Shown: positions 17,357 to 26,716 of the stretch, in pieces
Numbering within the stretch: position 1 is the first letter of the stretch
Layout of the letters: each line of letters starts with the position of its first letter
Source of the DNA: Paraburkholderia aspalathi
Lineage (GTDB): Bacteria > Pseudomonadota > Gammaproteobacteria > Burkholderiales > Burkholderiaceae
Assembly (NCBI RefSeq): GCF_900116445.1
Contig: NZ_FPBH01000012.1
Location: 124,001 to 188,000, forward strand
Direction of reading: 5' to 3'
Length of the DNA: 64,000 nucleotides
Translations under genes and position numbers: made by a program
The notes under the pieces: generated by a model
Database searches by the model: none
What the model was told of the DNA's origin: nothing
The model's input: the letters and a program-made list of their open reading frames with translations, nothing else

Positions 17357-17602
17357 AGAGTCCTCTCAGTACCGTATTTATTACGGAAGCGCCATGACCA
17401 CGAATAGTCAGCACAACCCACAGAATCAATGGGCCGTGCGACGATCCGCGCGCCCTGAACGTTGACGCGCCAGGCCCACATTCAGGGCCGGCGCGAGCCT
17501 TCCAGACTGACCGATATTCTACCCCCGCCCCCTTTCACTATCGTCAGACAGCAAAGGCGCTACGCCGCCAGGCGAGCTTCGAGCGAGGGCGCGTGCTATG
17601 CG

Positions 17603-18529
17603 TTAAGAACGGGCTGCAGGCGACCGAGGAAAAGCATCGGTCAGACACAGCTTCAAGGCATCGCGCCAATGCGGCGCGGCAAGCCCGAACATCTGTGCCA
17701 GCTTCTCGTTCGACATGCGTGAATTGGACGGACGCTTTGCCGGCGTCGGATAGTCGGAAGCGGGAATCGGCAGCGCCTTCGGCCGGTTCGGCAGGTCCGC
17801 GAGCTCGAAAATGGCCGACGCGAAGCCGTGCCACGAAGTCGCATCGCCAGCGCACAGGTGATAGATGCCCGAGCGCTCGCTCCACCACGTCGCGCTGTCT
17901 TCCGCGGCAAAAGCCTGCGCGCTCAGATGCGCACTCAACGTCGCGATCGTGTTGCTCCAGGTCGGCGCGCCGAACTGGTCGGCAACGACCTTCAGCTCGG
18001 GCCGATCGGCGCCGAGACGCAGCATGGTGAGCAGAAAATTCTTGCCGCGAGTGCCGTACACCCAGCTCGTACGCAGCACCAGGTGATTCACGCCAGTCGC
18101 GGCGATGGCCTGCTCGCCAGCGAGCTTGGTGCGGCCATATGCGTTCTGAGGATCGGTGGGATCGTCTTCGACGTAGGCGCCGTCTTTCTCGCCGTTGAAT
18201 ACGTAATCGGTCGAAAAGTGAATCAACGCTGCGCCGAGCTTTTTCGCTTCTTCAGCCAGCACACCCGGCGCTTCGCCGTTGATACGCATGGCGAGATCGA
18301 ACTCCTCTTCTGCCTTGTCGACCGCGGTGTAGGCCGCCGGGTTGACGATCAGCGCGGGCCGCACGTCGCGAACAACGGCACGGATCTGGTCCAGATTGGA
18401 CAGATCCAGCGTGGCGCGATCAACCGCGACCACGTTGCCGAGCCCTTGCAGCGTACGCGCAAGTTCGAAGCCAACCTGGCCATTTACACCGGTGACGAGA
18501 ATCGTCCGCTTGGCATCATGTGCGCTCAT
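17603..18529 (-). CDS. rmlD: dTDP-4-dehydrorhamnose reductase
   Basis: 308 residues. The last step of dTDP-L-rhamnose synthesis. Motifs: ILVTGVNGQVGFEL (NADPH site), NPAAYTAVDKAE, STDYVFNGEKDG and YGRTKLAGE (Tyr-x3-Lys), then LRTSWVYG. The start 18529 has the Rossmann motif 10 residues in. It is the last gene of rmlBACD, 11 bp after rmlC. About 250 bp without a gene lie between it and manC. Confidence 0.95.
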   Translation of the reverse strand: MSAHDAKRTILVTGVNGQVGFELARTLQGLGNVVAVDRATLDLSNLDQIRAVVRDVRPALIVNPAAYTAVDKAEEEFDLAMRINGEAPGVLAEEAKKLGAALIHFSTDYVFNGEKDGAYVEDDPTDPQNAYGRTKLAGEQAIAATGVNHLVLRTSWVYGTRGKNFLLTMLRLGADRPELKVVADQFGAPTWSNTIATLSAHLSAQAFAAEDSATWWSERSGIYHLCAGDATSWHGFASAIFELADLPNRPKALPIPASDYPTPAKRPSNSRMSNEKLAQMFGLAAPHWRDALKLCLTDAFPRSPAARS

Positions 18530-18540
18530 GCGGCAACCCC

Positions 18541-19092
18541 TTAGGCGAAGACGTCAGCATCGGCAAGGCGCTTGCCTGCCGCATCCTTCGCAGCCAGCAA
18601 CGGCTCGAAGTCGATCGGCCATTCGATGCCGACCGCCGGATCGTTCCAGACGATGCTGCGCTCGTGTTCGGGGAACCAGTAGTCGGTGGTCTTGTAGAGG
18701 AACTGCGCCGATTCGGACAACACGACGAAGCCGTGCGCGAAACCAGGCGGCACCCACAACTGCCGATGGTTCTCCACCGACAGCGTCACACCCACCCACT
18801 TGCCGAAATTCGGCGAACTCTTGCGGATGTCGACAGCAACGTCGAACACTTCCCCTTCAACCACGCGCACGAGCTTGCCCTGCGCGTGCTGAATCTGATA
18901 GTGGAGGCCACGCAGCACGCCTTTCGCCGAACGCGAATGGTTGTCCTGCACGAACGTCACGTCTTTCTCCACGTGCTCCGCGAACTCCACGGCATTGAAG
19001 CTTTCGTAGAAATAGCCCCGGGCATCGCCGAACACTTTCGGCTCAATGATCTTGACTTCCGGCAGCGCCGTAGCGGTTACTTGGATGGCCAT
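18541..19092 (-). CDS. rmlC: dTDP-4-dehydrorhamnose 3,5-epimerase
   Basis: 183 residues, standard length. A cupin enzyme: GLHYQIQHAQGKLVRV (catalytic His), DVAVDIRKSSPNFGKWVGV, WVPPGFAHGFVVLSE and YKTTDYW (catalytic Tyr) are all present. ATG 19092 lies inside the end of rmlA, a 16-bp overlap, and is where family homology starts; the frame is open 71 codons further upstream, inside rmlA. Confidence 0.95.
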   Translation of the reverse strand: MAIQVTATALPEVKIIEPKVFGDARGYFYESFNAVEFAEHVEKDVTFVQDNHSRSAKGVLRGLHYQIQHAQGKLVRVVEGEVFDVAVDIRKSSPNFGKWVGVTLSVENHRQLWVPPGFAHGFVVLSESAQFLYKTTDYWFPEHERSIVWNDPAVGIEWPIDFEPLLAAKDAAGKRLADADVFA

Positions 19093-19970
19093 GCAACGTG
19101 GTCCGTAAGAAGGTTTTGCAGATACTTGCCGTATGCGTTCTTCGCCAGCGGCTTGGCCAGCGCGAGCAGTTGTTCTCCGTCGATCCATGCCTGCCGGTAA
19201 GCAATCTCTTCCGGACACGCAACCACCAGACCCTGGCGCTTTTGCAGCGTCGCGATGAACGTCGCCGCTTCGATCAGCGAGTCGTGCGTGCCCGTGTCGA
19301 GCCACGCATAGCCACGGCCCATGATCTCGACATTGAGCGCGGCGTTGGCCAGATAACGCGAGTTGACGTCCGTAATTTCGAGCTCGCCGCGCGGCGACGG
19401 CTTGATGTCCGCCGCGATATCGCAGACCTGCTTGTCATAGAAGTACAAGCCCGTAACGGCGTAGTGCGAGCGCGGCTTGGCCGGCTTCTCTTCGATCGAC
19501 AACGCGCGGAACTGCTTGTCGAATTCGACGACGCCATACCGCTCCGGATCGTGCACGTGATAAGCGAAAACGGTCGCGCCTTCGTCTTTCTCATTCGCGC
19601 GTTCCAGCTGCTTCGCGAGATCGTGGCCGTAGAAGATGTTGTCGCCGAGAATCAGCGCCGACGGATCGTTGCCCACAAAGTCGCGGCCGATGATGAACGC
19701 CTGCGCGAGGCCGTCCGGCGAAGGCTGAACCGCGTACTGAATGTTCATGCCCCACTGGCTGCCGTCGCCGAGCATGGCTTCGAAACGCGGCGTATCCTGC
19801 GGCGTGGAGATGATCAGCACATCGCGAATCCCCGCCACCATCAGCGTGGACAGCGGGTAGTAGATCATCGGTTTGTCGTAGACCGGCAGCAACTGCTTGG
19901 AGACGACATGCGTGATCGGATACAGGCGCGTGCCCGATCCGCCCGCGAGAATAATGCCTTTGCGCGCCAT
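19077..19970 (-). CDS. rmlA: Glucose-1-phosphate thymidylyltransferase
   Basis: 297 residues. First step of dTDP-L-rhamnose synthesis. ILAGGSGTRLYPITHVVSKQ is the nucleotide-binding signature, followed by YDKPMIYYPLSTLM, QPSPDGLAQAFIIG, LGDNIFYGHDL and EEKPAKPRSHYAVTGLYFYD. ATG 19970 lies 10 bp after the rmlB stop. Upstream in-frame codons run through the rmlB antisense and carry no homology. Confidence 0.96.
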   Translation of the reverse strand: MARKGIILAGGSGTRLYPITHVVSKQLLPVYDKPMIYYPLSTLMVAGIRDVLIISTPQDTPRFEAMLGDGSQWGMNIQYAVQPSPDGLAQAFIIGRDFVGNDPSALILGDNIFYGHDLAKQLERANEKDEGATVFAYHVHDPERYGVVEFDKQFRALSIEEKPAKPRSHYAVTGLYFYDKQVCDIAADIKPSPRGELEITDVNSRYLANAALNVEIMGRGYAWLDTGTHDSLIEAATFIATLQKRQGLVVACPEEIAYRQAWIDGEQLLALAKPLAKNAYGKYLQNLLTDHVAWPSK

Positions 19971-19980
19971 TGCCGTGCCC

Positions 19981-21042
19981 TTACGCGCGTTGCGCGTAGT
20001 TGGTCTCAACCCACTTCCGATACTCACCCGAAGCGACTTCGTCAGACCACACCTGATTGTCCAGATACCACTGGACCGTCTTGGCGAGACCTGTTTCGAA
20101 CGTCTCCGCCGGCTTCCAGCCGAGTTCGCGCTCGAGCTTGCGGGCGTCGATCGCATAACGGCGGTCGTGGCCGGGACGATCCTTCACATAGGTGATCTGG
20201 TCGCGGTACGAGGCGCCCGCCTTCGGACGCAACTGGTCGAGCAGGTCGCACAGCGTATGCACGACGTCGAGGTTCTTCTTTTCGTTCCAGCCGCCAATGT
20301 TGTACGTCTCGCCCGGCGTGCCGCGCGCGAGTACTTCGCGGATCGCGCTGCAATGGTCGCCGACATACAACCAGTCGCGCACGTTCTGACCGTCGCCGTA
20401 CACCGGCAGCGCCTTGCCGCTGAGCGCGTTGGCGATCATCAGCGGAATCAGCTTTTCGGGGAACTGGTACGGACCGTAGTTGTTCGAGCAGTTCGTGGTG
20501 AGCACCGGCAGGCCATACGTGTGATGGTAAGCGCGCACCAGATGGTCGGAACCCGCCTTGGTGGCCGAATAAGGGCTATTCGGCGCGTACGGCGTGGTTT
20601 CGGAAAACTGAGGATCGGTAGCGGACAGCGAGCCGAACACTTCGTCGGTCGAGACATGCAGGAAACGGAACGCGGCCTTGTCGGCCTCGCTGAGCGTATT
20701 CCAGTACTGACGGGTGGCTTCGAGCAGCGTGAAGGTGCCGACCACGTTGGTCTGCACGAAATCAGCCGGGCCGTGAATCGAGCGATCCACATGGCTTTCA
20801 GCGGCAAAGTGCAGCACGGCGCGTGGCTTGTGCTCGGCAAAGAGCGCATCCATCGCGACACGATCGCAGATATCGGCCCGCGCGAACACATGGCGGGAAT
20901 TGCCCTGTTGCGATTTGAGCGTACCCAGATTGCCGGCGTAGGTCAGTTTGTCTACGTTCAGCACCGCTTCGTCCGACGCATCGAGCCAGTCGAGCACGAA
21001 ATTGGCGCCGATAAAGCCGGCACCGCCCGTTACCAGGATCAT
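19981..21042 (-). CDS. rmlB: dTDP-glucose 4,6-dehydratase
   Basis: 353 residues. MILVTGGAGFIGANFVLDW (NAD site), HFAAESHVDRSI, VSTDEVFGSL and YSATKAGSDHLVRAY (Tyr-x3-Lys) and NNYGPYQFPEKLIPL are the canonical RmlB motifs. The start at 21042 has a good ribosome site (AAGGG, 6 bases before). First gene of the rml operon; a promoter probably lies in the AT-richer region 21190-21250. Confidence 0.97.
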   Translation of the reverse strand: MILVTGGAGFIGANFVLDWLDASDEAVLNVDKLTYAGNLGTLKSQQGNSRHVFARADICDRVAMDALFAEHKPRAVLHFAAESHVDRSIHGPADFVQTNVVGTFTLLEATRQYWNTLSEADKAAFRFLHVSTDEVFGSLSATDPQFSETTPYAPNSPYSATKAGSDHLVRAYHHTYGLPVLTTNCSNNYGPYQFPEKLIPLMIANALSGKALPVYGDGQNVRDWLYVGDHCSAIREVLARGTPGETYNIGGWNEKKNLDVVHTLCDLLDQLRPKAGASYRDQITYVKDRPGHDRRYAIDARKLERELGWKPAETFETGLAKTVQWYLDNQVWSDEVASGEYRKWVETNYAQRA

Positions 21043-21189
21043 GAATTTCCCTTCTAGATGTTGGCGGCAAACCGGCATCGTTTCGCCGATCTACGCGCCC
21101 CGCGTGGTGGAGTCCGAGTTTTTGTCAGCGCCTCGCGCCGCCCCTCGTACAGCGGGCAGGCGCTCAAACGCCAATCTTATAAAGCCCTG

Positions 21190-21217
21190 ATTATAAAGCC
21201 GCCCGGGGCAAAAACTA
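21190..21217 (-). promoter_or_regulatory. Candidate rmlB promoter
   Basis: On the minus strand TAGTTT (21217-21212) and TATAAT (21195-21190) are separated by 16 bp, about 150 bp upstream of rmlB. A second TATAAG-like hexamer follows just downstream. The -10 is perfect but the -35 is weak, so this is only the best-looking site in the 299-bp gap between rmd and rmlB. Nothing else is seen in that gap. Confidence 0.35.
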
Positions 21218-21341
21218 GAACCCTAACAACTTGAAACAGCTTGACAAGTTTGGTTTCCGTTCCCTACCAAGGGAATGGTTTGGCACGACGCAACGGCACA
21301 AGATAACGGCAGATACCCGCAGATACCGCCGATTGCGCCAA

Positions 21342-22253
21342 TTAAGCGGCCAACATCCAACGTAGCGTATCCATGAAAGGAATCGCCTCGACCGTCGGCA
21401 CCAGCGAGCGCAGCTTGGCGGGCGACCCGGCCAGCATCTTCACGTCGGTTTGTCGCACGAACGCCGGATTGATCTGGATTTCGAGCTCATGCCCGGTCAG
21501 ATCGCTCGCTGCCGAGAGAATGTCCCGTAGCGTGTACGGCGTGCCGGTACAGACGTTGACCGTTTCAGAAGCGACGCCTGAGTCGAGCAAAGCTTCATAG
21601 GCGTTCGCCACGTAACGCACATCCGAGAAATCACGCGCCACGTCGATATTGCCGAGCTCGATCGCCGGTTCGCGCCGCGCGAAATGCTCGACGATCTTCG
21701 GCACGAGGAAGTTCGACGCTTGCCCGCGGCCGGTGTAGTTAAACGGCCGCACGATCACGACGGGCAGGCGGTCGAACCAGGTCCGCACCATCGTTTCCAT
21801 GGCCGCCTTGCTGGCGGCATAGTGGTTCACCGGCGTGACGGGGAAGGTTTCGTCGATGGCGTCGCTAGTGACGTTGCCGTACACATTCGCGCTGCTCGCG
21901 ATCAACAGCTTGCGCGGCGTATGGCCGACGGCCGCACAGGCCTCCAGCAGATTCAGCGTGCCGATCACGTTGACGCGGTAAAAGTCGAGCGGATCATTGT
22001 GGCCGACAAAGCTGATGGCCGCCAGATGCACGATGTAGTCGGGCCGCGCGGTTTCGATCACGCGCCGGCAGGCGTCGGGCGACGTAATGTCGAGCCTGAG
22101 GCGCGTCGGCGTTTCAGGCTCGTCGCGCCCGGCCACCGTTTCGATCACCGTATGGCCGCGGCCGAGCAGGTTGTCGACCAGATAGCGCCCAGTGAAGCCG
22201 CTCGCCCCAGTAACGAGGGTGCGAATAGGTTGCTTCGCATCAGCAGACGACAT
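21342..22253 (-). CDS. rmd: GDP-6-deoxy-4-keto-D-mannose reductase (GDP-D-rhamnose forming), Rmd-like SDR
   Basis: 303 residues, the length of Pseudomonas aeruginosa Rmd. TLVTGASGFTGRYLVD (Rossmann), HLAAISFVGHNDP, YAASKAAME (Tyr-x3-Lys), VRPFNYTGRGQ and GNIDVARDFSDVRYV closely follow Rmd. It would reduce the Gmd product to GDP-D-rhamnose. ATG 22253 has GGAG 5 bases upstream; the open frame extends further without homology. Gmd, needed to supply the substrate, is not in the window. It could instead act on another NDP-keto-sugar. Confidence 0.7.
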   Translation of the reverse strand: MSSADAKQPIRTLVTGASGFTGRYLVDNLLGRGHTVIETVAGRDEPETPTRLRLDITSPDACRRVIETARPDYIVHLAAISFVGHNDPLDFYRVNVIGTLNLLEACAAVGHTPRKLLIASSANVYGNVTSDAIDETFPVTPVNHYAASKAAMETMVRTWFDRLPVVIVRPFNYTGRGQASNFLVPKIVEHFARREPAIELGNIDVARDFSDVRYVANAYEALLDSGVASETVNVCTGTPYTLRDILSAASDLTGHELEIQINPAFVRQTDVKMLAGSPAKLRSLVPTVEAIPFMDTLRWMLAA

Positions 22254-22479
22254 GCTTTCTCCGTTCACGAGGGTCATCCTGTTGTAGTGCAATATCGCGC
22301 GCGGCCCTTGCGGTGCGCCTGACAACGCCCCTGGGAATGCCACTTGCTTGCGGCTCCCGACGGCGCTTGCCACGATATACGTGCTTCAAACGGGCTATTA
22401 TGTCACGCTAATTTGCTGCACCGCCCAACGCGGCACGCCTTGTTCGTAACCGCGTGTATCGAACTGCACCGACTTTCCG

Positions 22480-23391
22480 ATGACATCCTCCACCGCTTCC
22501 ACCGTCGCTTCTCCTGCTGCGTTTGGTGCCGGATCCGCTGCCGTTTCAGAGGCGCACCCGCTACCGCTCGCTTTCGGCGACCTGCAAGGCTGCCGCACGC
22601 CGTTCCAGCAACTGCTGGCCAAGGCCGCGCCGCCCGAAGGCACGCCGCTATGGTTCGCGGGCGACCTGATCAACCGCGGCTCCGAATCGCTTGCCACGCT
22701 GCGCGACATCATCGCGTTGGGAGATCAGGCGGTGCCGGTGCTGGGTAACCATGACCTGCATCTGCTGTCGGTGTCGGCGGGGATTCGCAAATCGAAGAAA
22801 GGCGACACGATCGACGACATTCTCGCCGCACCAGATGCCGCGGATCTGCTCGACTGGGTCCGTCATCGTCCGATCGCGCATTTCGATAACGGCATGTTGA
22901 TGGTGCATGCGGGCGTGCTGCCGCAATGGGATGCCGCCATGACGATGGAACTCGCCGATGAATTGCAGCGAGCACTGCGTGCACCGAACTGGAAGGAAAC
23001 GCTCGCGGGGCTCTATGGCAACGAGCCGAATCGCTGGACGCCCGGCATCAAGGGGATCGAGCGGTTGCGCGTGACGTGCAGCGCATTGACGCGCATCCGC
23101 TTCTGCACTGCCGAAGGCGTGATGGATTTCAGCAGCAGCGCTGGCCTGAATTCGGCGCCGCCGGGCAGCATGCCGTGGTTCGACGTGCCGTCGCGCAAGA
23201 CCGAGGACATCACTGTGGTGTTCGGCCATTGGGCCGCGCTCGGTTTGACCTTGCGCGACAACCTGATCGGGCTGGATTCCGGCTGCGTCTGGGGGGAGAA
23301 ACTCTCGGCCGTGCGCCTTGCGCAGAATCCGGCGGAGCGTACGCTGACCCAGGTCGACTGCGAGACTTGCCGCGTAGCAGGCGGCAACTAA
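22480..23391 (+). CDS. apaH: Bis(5'-nucleosyl)-tetraphosphatase, symmetrical
   Basis: 303 residues. Calcineurin-like phosphoesterase that hydrolyses Ap4A to two ADP. Metal-binding motifs GDLQGC (the G-D-x-H equivalent has Q, as in ApaH), GDLINRGSES, and GNHDLHLL are present, then MVHAGVLPQWD and FGHWAALG. The first 30 residues are Ala/Ser-rich and extra to the family core, so a later start is possible, but no better ATG is seen. It is divergent from rmd and convergent with plsC. In Burkholderia, O-antigen loci commonly end at apaH. Confidence 0.93.
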   Translation: MTSSTASTVASPAAFGAGSAAVSEAHPLPLAFGDLQGCRTPFQQLLAKAAPPEGTPLWFAGDLINRGSESLATLRDIIALGDQAVPVLGNHDLHLLSVSAGIRKSKKGDTIDDILAAPDAADLLDWVRHRPIAHFDNGMLMVHAGVLPQWDAAMTMELADELQRALRAPNWKETLAGLYGNEPNRWTPGIKGIERLRVTCSALTRIRFCTAEGVMDFSSSAGLNSAPPGSMPWFDVPSRKTEDITVVFGHWAALGLTLRDNLIGLDSGCVWGEKLSAVRLAQNPAERTLTQVDCETCRVAGGN

Positions 23392-23427
23392 GCCGACCCG
23401 CTAAGCCGCCCTATTAAGCCGACCGGC
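23389..23427. repeat. Three tandem 13-bp repeats over two stop codons
   Basis: TAAGCCGMCC recurs at 23389, 23402 and 23415, a strict 13-bp period. The first copy holds the apaH stop codon and the third overlaps the plsC stop on the other strand. It is probably replication slippage between two convergent genes. Confidence 0.7.
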
Positions 23428-24283
23428 CGGACTGATCGACAGGATCGATCAGCGCCGGCGAAACGTTAGAAGTATCCGAGACGTTGTGCGTGTTGCGCGC
23501 ATCGGCTGATGAAATCGACGCCGCGATCGCAGCACCCGACCTCGTCATACCACCCTGCATCTCCCGCAACGCCGCAGCAATCACCCCTTCCGCCTCCGCC
23601 GCCAGCGTGCGCCGATCCGCACCTGGTGCAAGCGGCGCGCCGACATACACGTGCGCGGTCAACGGCCCGCCGCTCAACAACATGTTCAGCGAATCAGCCA
23701 GCGTCAGATCGTCGATATACGCAGGCGCGGTGGATTGCCGGCCCTGCGCATCTTCGTACATGATGCACAGCGGCTGCACCGGCACCGAGGCCGACACGGC
23801 GGCCTGGAACATATTCGCGTGAAACGGCAGCAGCGCCAGACCGTTCGTTGTCGTCCCTTCAGGAAACACGCACATCAGCTCGCCCGCGCTCAGGCGGTCG
23901 GACAGTTCGTGCATGATCCGCTTCGCGTCGCTGCGCTTCTCGCGCTGGATGAACACCGTGTCCAGTTGCTGCGCCAGCCAGCCGACTACCGGCCACTGCC
24001 GGATCTCGGCCTTCGAGACAAACGGCGTGGGCCGCCACGCATTGATCACGTAGATGTCGATCCACGAGATGTGATTGGCAACCACCAGCGCGCCGCGGTC
24101 GAGCCGCGCGCTGTCGTTATGCACGACGAGCCGCATGCCGCATAGACGCAGCATTTTCAGTGACCATTCGCGGTTGAGCGTCTGCCGCCCCTCCGCACCG
24201 ACCTTGGAAAAGCGCGTCGCAACGATCCACATGCCATGCAGCAGATGGGCGACGAGACGGGCCTTGCGTAACGCGAGCTTCAT
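23414..24283 (-). CDS. plsC: 1-acyl-sn-glycerol-3-phosphate acyltransferase
   Basis: 289 residues. The catalytic H-x4-D block is NHISWID, followed by PFVSKAEIRQWP and FPEGTTTNG, the acyl-acceptor phosphate-binding motif, as in PlsC/LPLAT enzymes. One N-terminal hydrophobic segment would anchor it to the inner membrane. It makes phosphatidic acid. ATG 24283 is preferred to the TTG at 24310. The last 40 residues are low complexity. pyrC' ends 39 bp upstream, so it may be part of the pyr transcript. Confidence 0.9.
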   Translation of the reverse strand: MKLALRKARLVAHLLHGMWIVATRFSKVGAEGRQTLNREWSLKMLRLCGMRLVVHNDSARLDRGALVVANHISWIDIYVINAWRPTPFVSKAEIRQWPVVGWLAQQLDTVFIQREKRSDAKRIMHELSDRLSAGELMCVFPEGTTTNGLALLPFHANMFQAAVSASVPVQPLCIMYEDAQGRQSTAPAYIDDLTLADSLNMLLSGGPLTAHVYVGAPLAPGADRRTLAAEAEGVIAAALREMQGGMTRSGAAIAASISSADARNTHNVSDTSNVSPALIDPVDQSGRSA

Positions 24284-24321
24284 TTGTCGGAGCTTTCCGT
24301 AACTGGGCAATGCCGCGAATA

Positions 24322-25602
24322 TTAGCGCTGCTCGAACGCAACGTGACCGGACACGATCGTCGCCTGCACGCGCGCCGGCAGTTCATAGCCGAGGAACGGC
24401 GTGTTGTGCCCCTGGCTCTTCAATGCACGCGGTTCGACGCGCCAATACGCGTTGCGGTCGAACACGCAAAGATCGGCGACAGCGCCCACGGCGATGCGGC
24501 CAGCCACTTCCAGCTTCAGCACGTCGGCCGGCGCCGTGGTGATGCGGTTCAGCGCCTTGGCCAACGGCACGCCCGCTTCGTCGGCCCATTTGACTGTTAG
24601 CGACAGGAACAGCTCCAGGCCCGTTGCGCCCGGCGTGGCTTCGGCGAACGGCAGGAGTTTTTCGTCGTCGTCGACCGGTGTGTGGTCGGAGCAGATCGCG
24701 TCGATCGTACCGTCGACGAGGCCCGCGCGGATTGCTTCGCGATCGCGCTGCTGGCGCAACGGCGGATCGAGGCGGAACTGCGCGTCGAAGTAGCCGATGT
24801 CGACGTCGATCAGATGCACGTGGTTCACGGTGACGTCGCACGACACCGGCAAGCCCTCGGCCTTGGCCGCGCGCATCAATTCGATGCCCGCCGCCGACGA
24901 CACATGCGACAGATGCACTCGTGCTCCCGTCACGCGGACCAGTTCGAAGATCGTGTGCAGCGCGATCGTCTCTGCCGACACCGGCACGCCCGACAGCCCG
25001 AGCCGCGACGCCAGCGCGCCGCTCGCGGCCACACCGCCCTTGCCGAGATACGCATCAACCGGGCGCAGCCACACCGTGTAGCCGTAAGTCTTCGCGTACT
25101 GCAACGCACGCATCAACACCTGCGTGTCGACCACCGGCACATCGGCTTGCGAAAAACCGATACAGCCCGCCTCGGTCAGCTCGACCATCTCGGTGATGAC
25201 CTGGCCTTTCAGGCCGACGGTCAACGCGCCGAGCGGATAGACATGCGCCTGGTCCAGATTGCGCGCGCGGAACTTGAGCATCTCGACGAGGCCCGGCTCA
25301 TCGAGCGTTGGATCGGTGTCCGGCGGACACACGAGACTCGTCACGCCGCCTGCGAGCGCCGCGGCCATTTCGGATTCGAGCGTCGCCTTGTGTTCGTAGC
25401 CCGGTTCGCGCAAACGCGCGGACAGGTCGACGAGGCCCGGCGCGATATGCAAGCCTTTGGCGTCGATCGTCTTCGTTGCGCTGAAATCGGCAGGCGCGTT
25501 GCCGATGGCGACGATCTTGCCTGCTTCGATAAAAATGTCCTGCTGCTGTTCGGTGCCCGCTGCCGGATCGATCAGCGTGCCGCCTTGAATATGAATCTTC
25601 AT
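24322..25602 (-). CDS. Dihydroorotase-like protein lacking the catalytic HxH (PyrC'/PyrX type)
   Basis: 426 residues, amidohydrolase family. Active dihydroorotases start the barrel with D-x-H-x-H-L-R; here the site reads D59-L-S-A-R63-L-R-E-P-G, so both metal-binding His are gone. LSHVSS and CSDHTPVDDD remain. Such proteins are known in pseudomonads as inactive partners that hold the dodecameric class A aspartate transcarbamoylase together. The position directly downstream of pyrB (88 bp) fits that role. True dihydroorotase should be encoded elsewhere. Confidence 0.88.
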   Translation of the reverse strand: MKIHIQGGTLIDPAAGTEQQQDIFIEAGKIVAIGNAPADFSATKTIDAKGLHIAPGLVDLSARLREPGYEHKATLESEMAAALAGGVTSLVCPPDTDPTLDEPGLVEMLKFRARNLDQAHVYPLGALTVGLKGQVITEMVELTEAGCIGFSQADVPVVDTQVLMRALQYAKTYGYTVWLRPVDAYLGKGGVAASGALASRLGLSGVPVSAETIALHTIFELVRVTGARVHLSHVSSAAGIELMRAAKAEGLPVSCDVTVNHVHLIDVDIGYFDAQFRLDPPLRQQRDREAIRAGLVDGTIDAICSDHTPVDDDEKLLPFAEATPGATGLELFLSLTVKWADEAGVPLAKALNRITTAPADVLKLEVAGRIAVGAVADLCVFDRNAYWRVEPRALKSQGHNTPFLGYELPARVQATIVSGHVAFEQR

Positions 25603-25690
25603 GCGCTGCCTTAATGTTTAGCCAAGCGTTCAGCTAAGTTCTGCGTGTCTTGTCGCGTGTGCGTGTGTGGGTGCGCGCCGTGGCGAAAAA

Positions 25691-26716
25691 TCAATCGTGA
25701 TTGCCCGCGACGATTCCCATCACCGCCATCCGCACCGCGATGCCGAACGTCACCTGGTTCAGAATCACCGATTGCGGACCGTCGGCCACCTGCGAATCGA
25801 TTTCGACGCCACGATTCATCGGCCCCGGGTGCATCACGATCGCATCGGGTTTGGCGAGCGCGAGGCGCTCCGGCGTCAAACCCCAGCTCTTGAAATACTC
25901 CTGGGCCGACGGCAGCAGCGCGCCGCTCATCCGCTCGTTTTGCAGACGCAGCATGATGATCACGTCGACGTCTTTCAGGCCTTCGTCGAGATTGTGGAAT
26001 ACGCGCACGCCCATTTGCTCGAGACCGCCCGGCAGCAACGTGCGCGGACCGATCGCGCGCACTTCCGGCACGCCGAGCGTGGTCAGCGCATGAATGTCCG
26101 AGCGCGCGACCCGCGAATGCAGAATGTCGCCGACGATCGCCACACGCAGATTCGTGAAGTCCTTCTTGTAGTGGCGGATGGTGTACATGTCGAGCAGACC
26201 CTGGGTGGGGTGTGCGTGACGGCCGTCGCCGGCATTGATCACATGCACGTGCGGCGCGCAGTGCTGGGCGATCAGGTACGGTGCGCCGCTCGATGCATGG
26301 CGCACGACAAACATATCGGCATGCATCGCCGAGAGGTTGTTGATCGTGTCGAGGAGCGACTCGCCCTTGCTCGTCGAGGACGCATTGATGTTCAGATTCA
26401 GCACGTCGGCCGACAAACGCGTCGCGGCAATTTCGAAGGTCGTGCGGGTGCGCGTCGAGTTCTCGAAGAACAGGTTGAACACCGACTTGCCACGCAACAG
26501 CGGCACCTTCTTCACTTCTCGATCGGTCACGCTGACGAACTGGTCGGCGGTATCGAGAATGTGATTGACGATCGCCTTCGGCAAACCTTCGATCGACAAC
26601 AAATGTTTGAGCTCGCCGTTCTTCGTGAGCTGCGGATTGCCCTTCAGGAAGCCATAACGGAAGCGCTCGGTGGCGCTGTCGGTGGAATTCTGCGAGGCCT
26701 GGGTGGCGGTGTTCAT
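25691..26716 (-). CDS. pyrB: Aspartate carbamoyltransferase catalytic chain
   Basis: 341 residues. Joins carbamoyl phosphate and aspartate in pyrimidine synthesis. FFENSTRTRTTFE (carbamoyl-phosphate site), SSTSKGESLLDT (the loop Ser/Lys from the next subunit), HPTQGLLDMYTI and HPGPMNRGVEI are all intact. The N-terminal extension of about 35 residues is typical of class A enzymes. It is preceded by pyrR (72 bp) and followed by pyrC'. Confidence 0.96.
   Translation of the reverse strand: MNTATQASQNSTDSATERFRYGFLKGNPQLTKNGELKHLLSIEGLPKAIVNHILDTADQFVSVTDREVKKVPLLRGKSVFNLFFENSTRTRTTFEIAATRLSADVLNLNINASSTSKGESLLDTINNLSAMHADMFVVRHASSGAPYLIAQHCAPHVHVINAGDGRHAHPTQGLLDMYTIRHYKKDFTNLRVAIVGDILHSRVARSDIHALTTLGVPEVRAIGPRTLLPGGLEQMGVRVFHNLDEGLKDVDVIIMLRLQNERMSGALLPSAQEYFKSWGLTPERLALAKPDAIVMHPGPMNRGVEIDSQVADGPQSVILNQVTFGIAVRMAVMGIVAGNHD

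Noticed and set aside
21278..21300. TGGCAC-like start of a sigma-54 promoter
   Set aside because: The -12 GC element does not follow at the right spacing.
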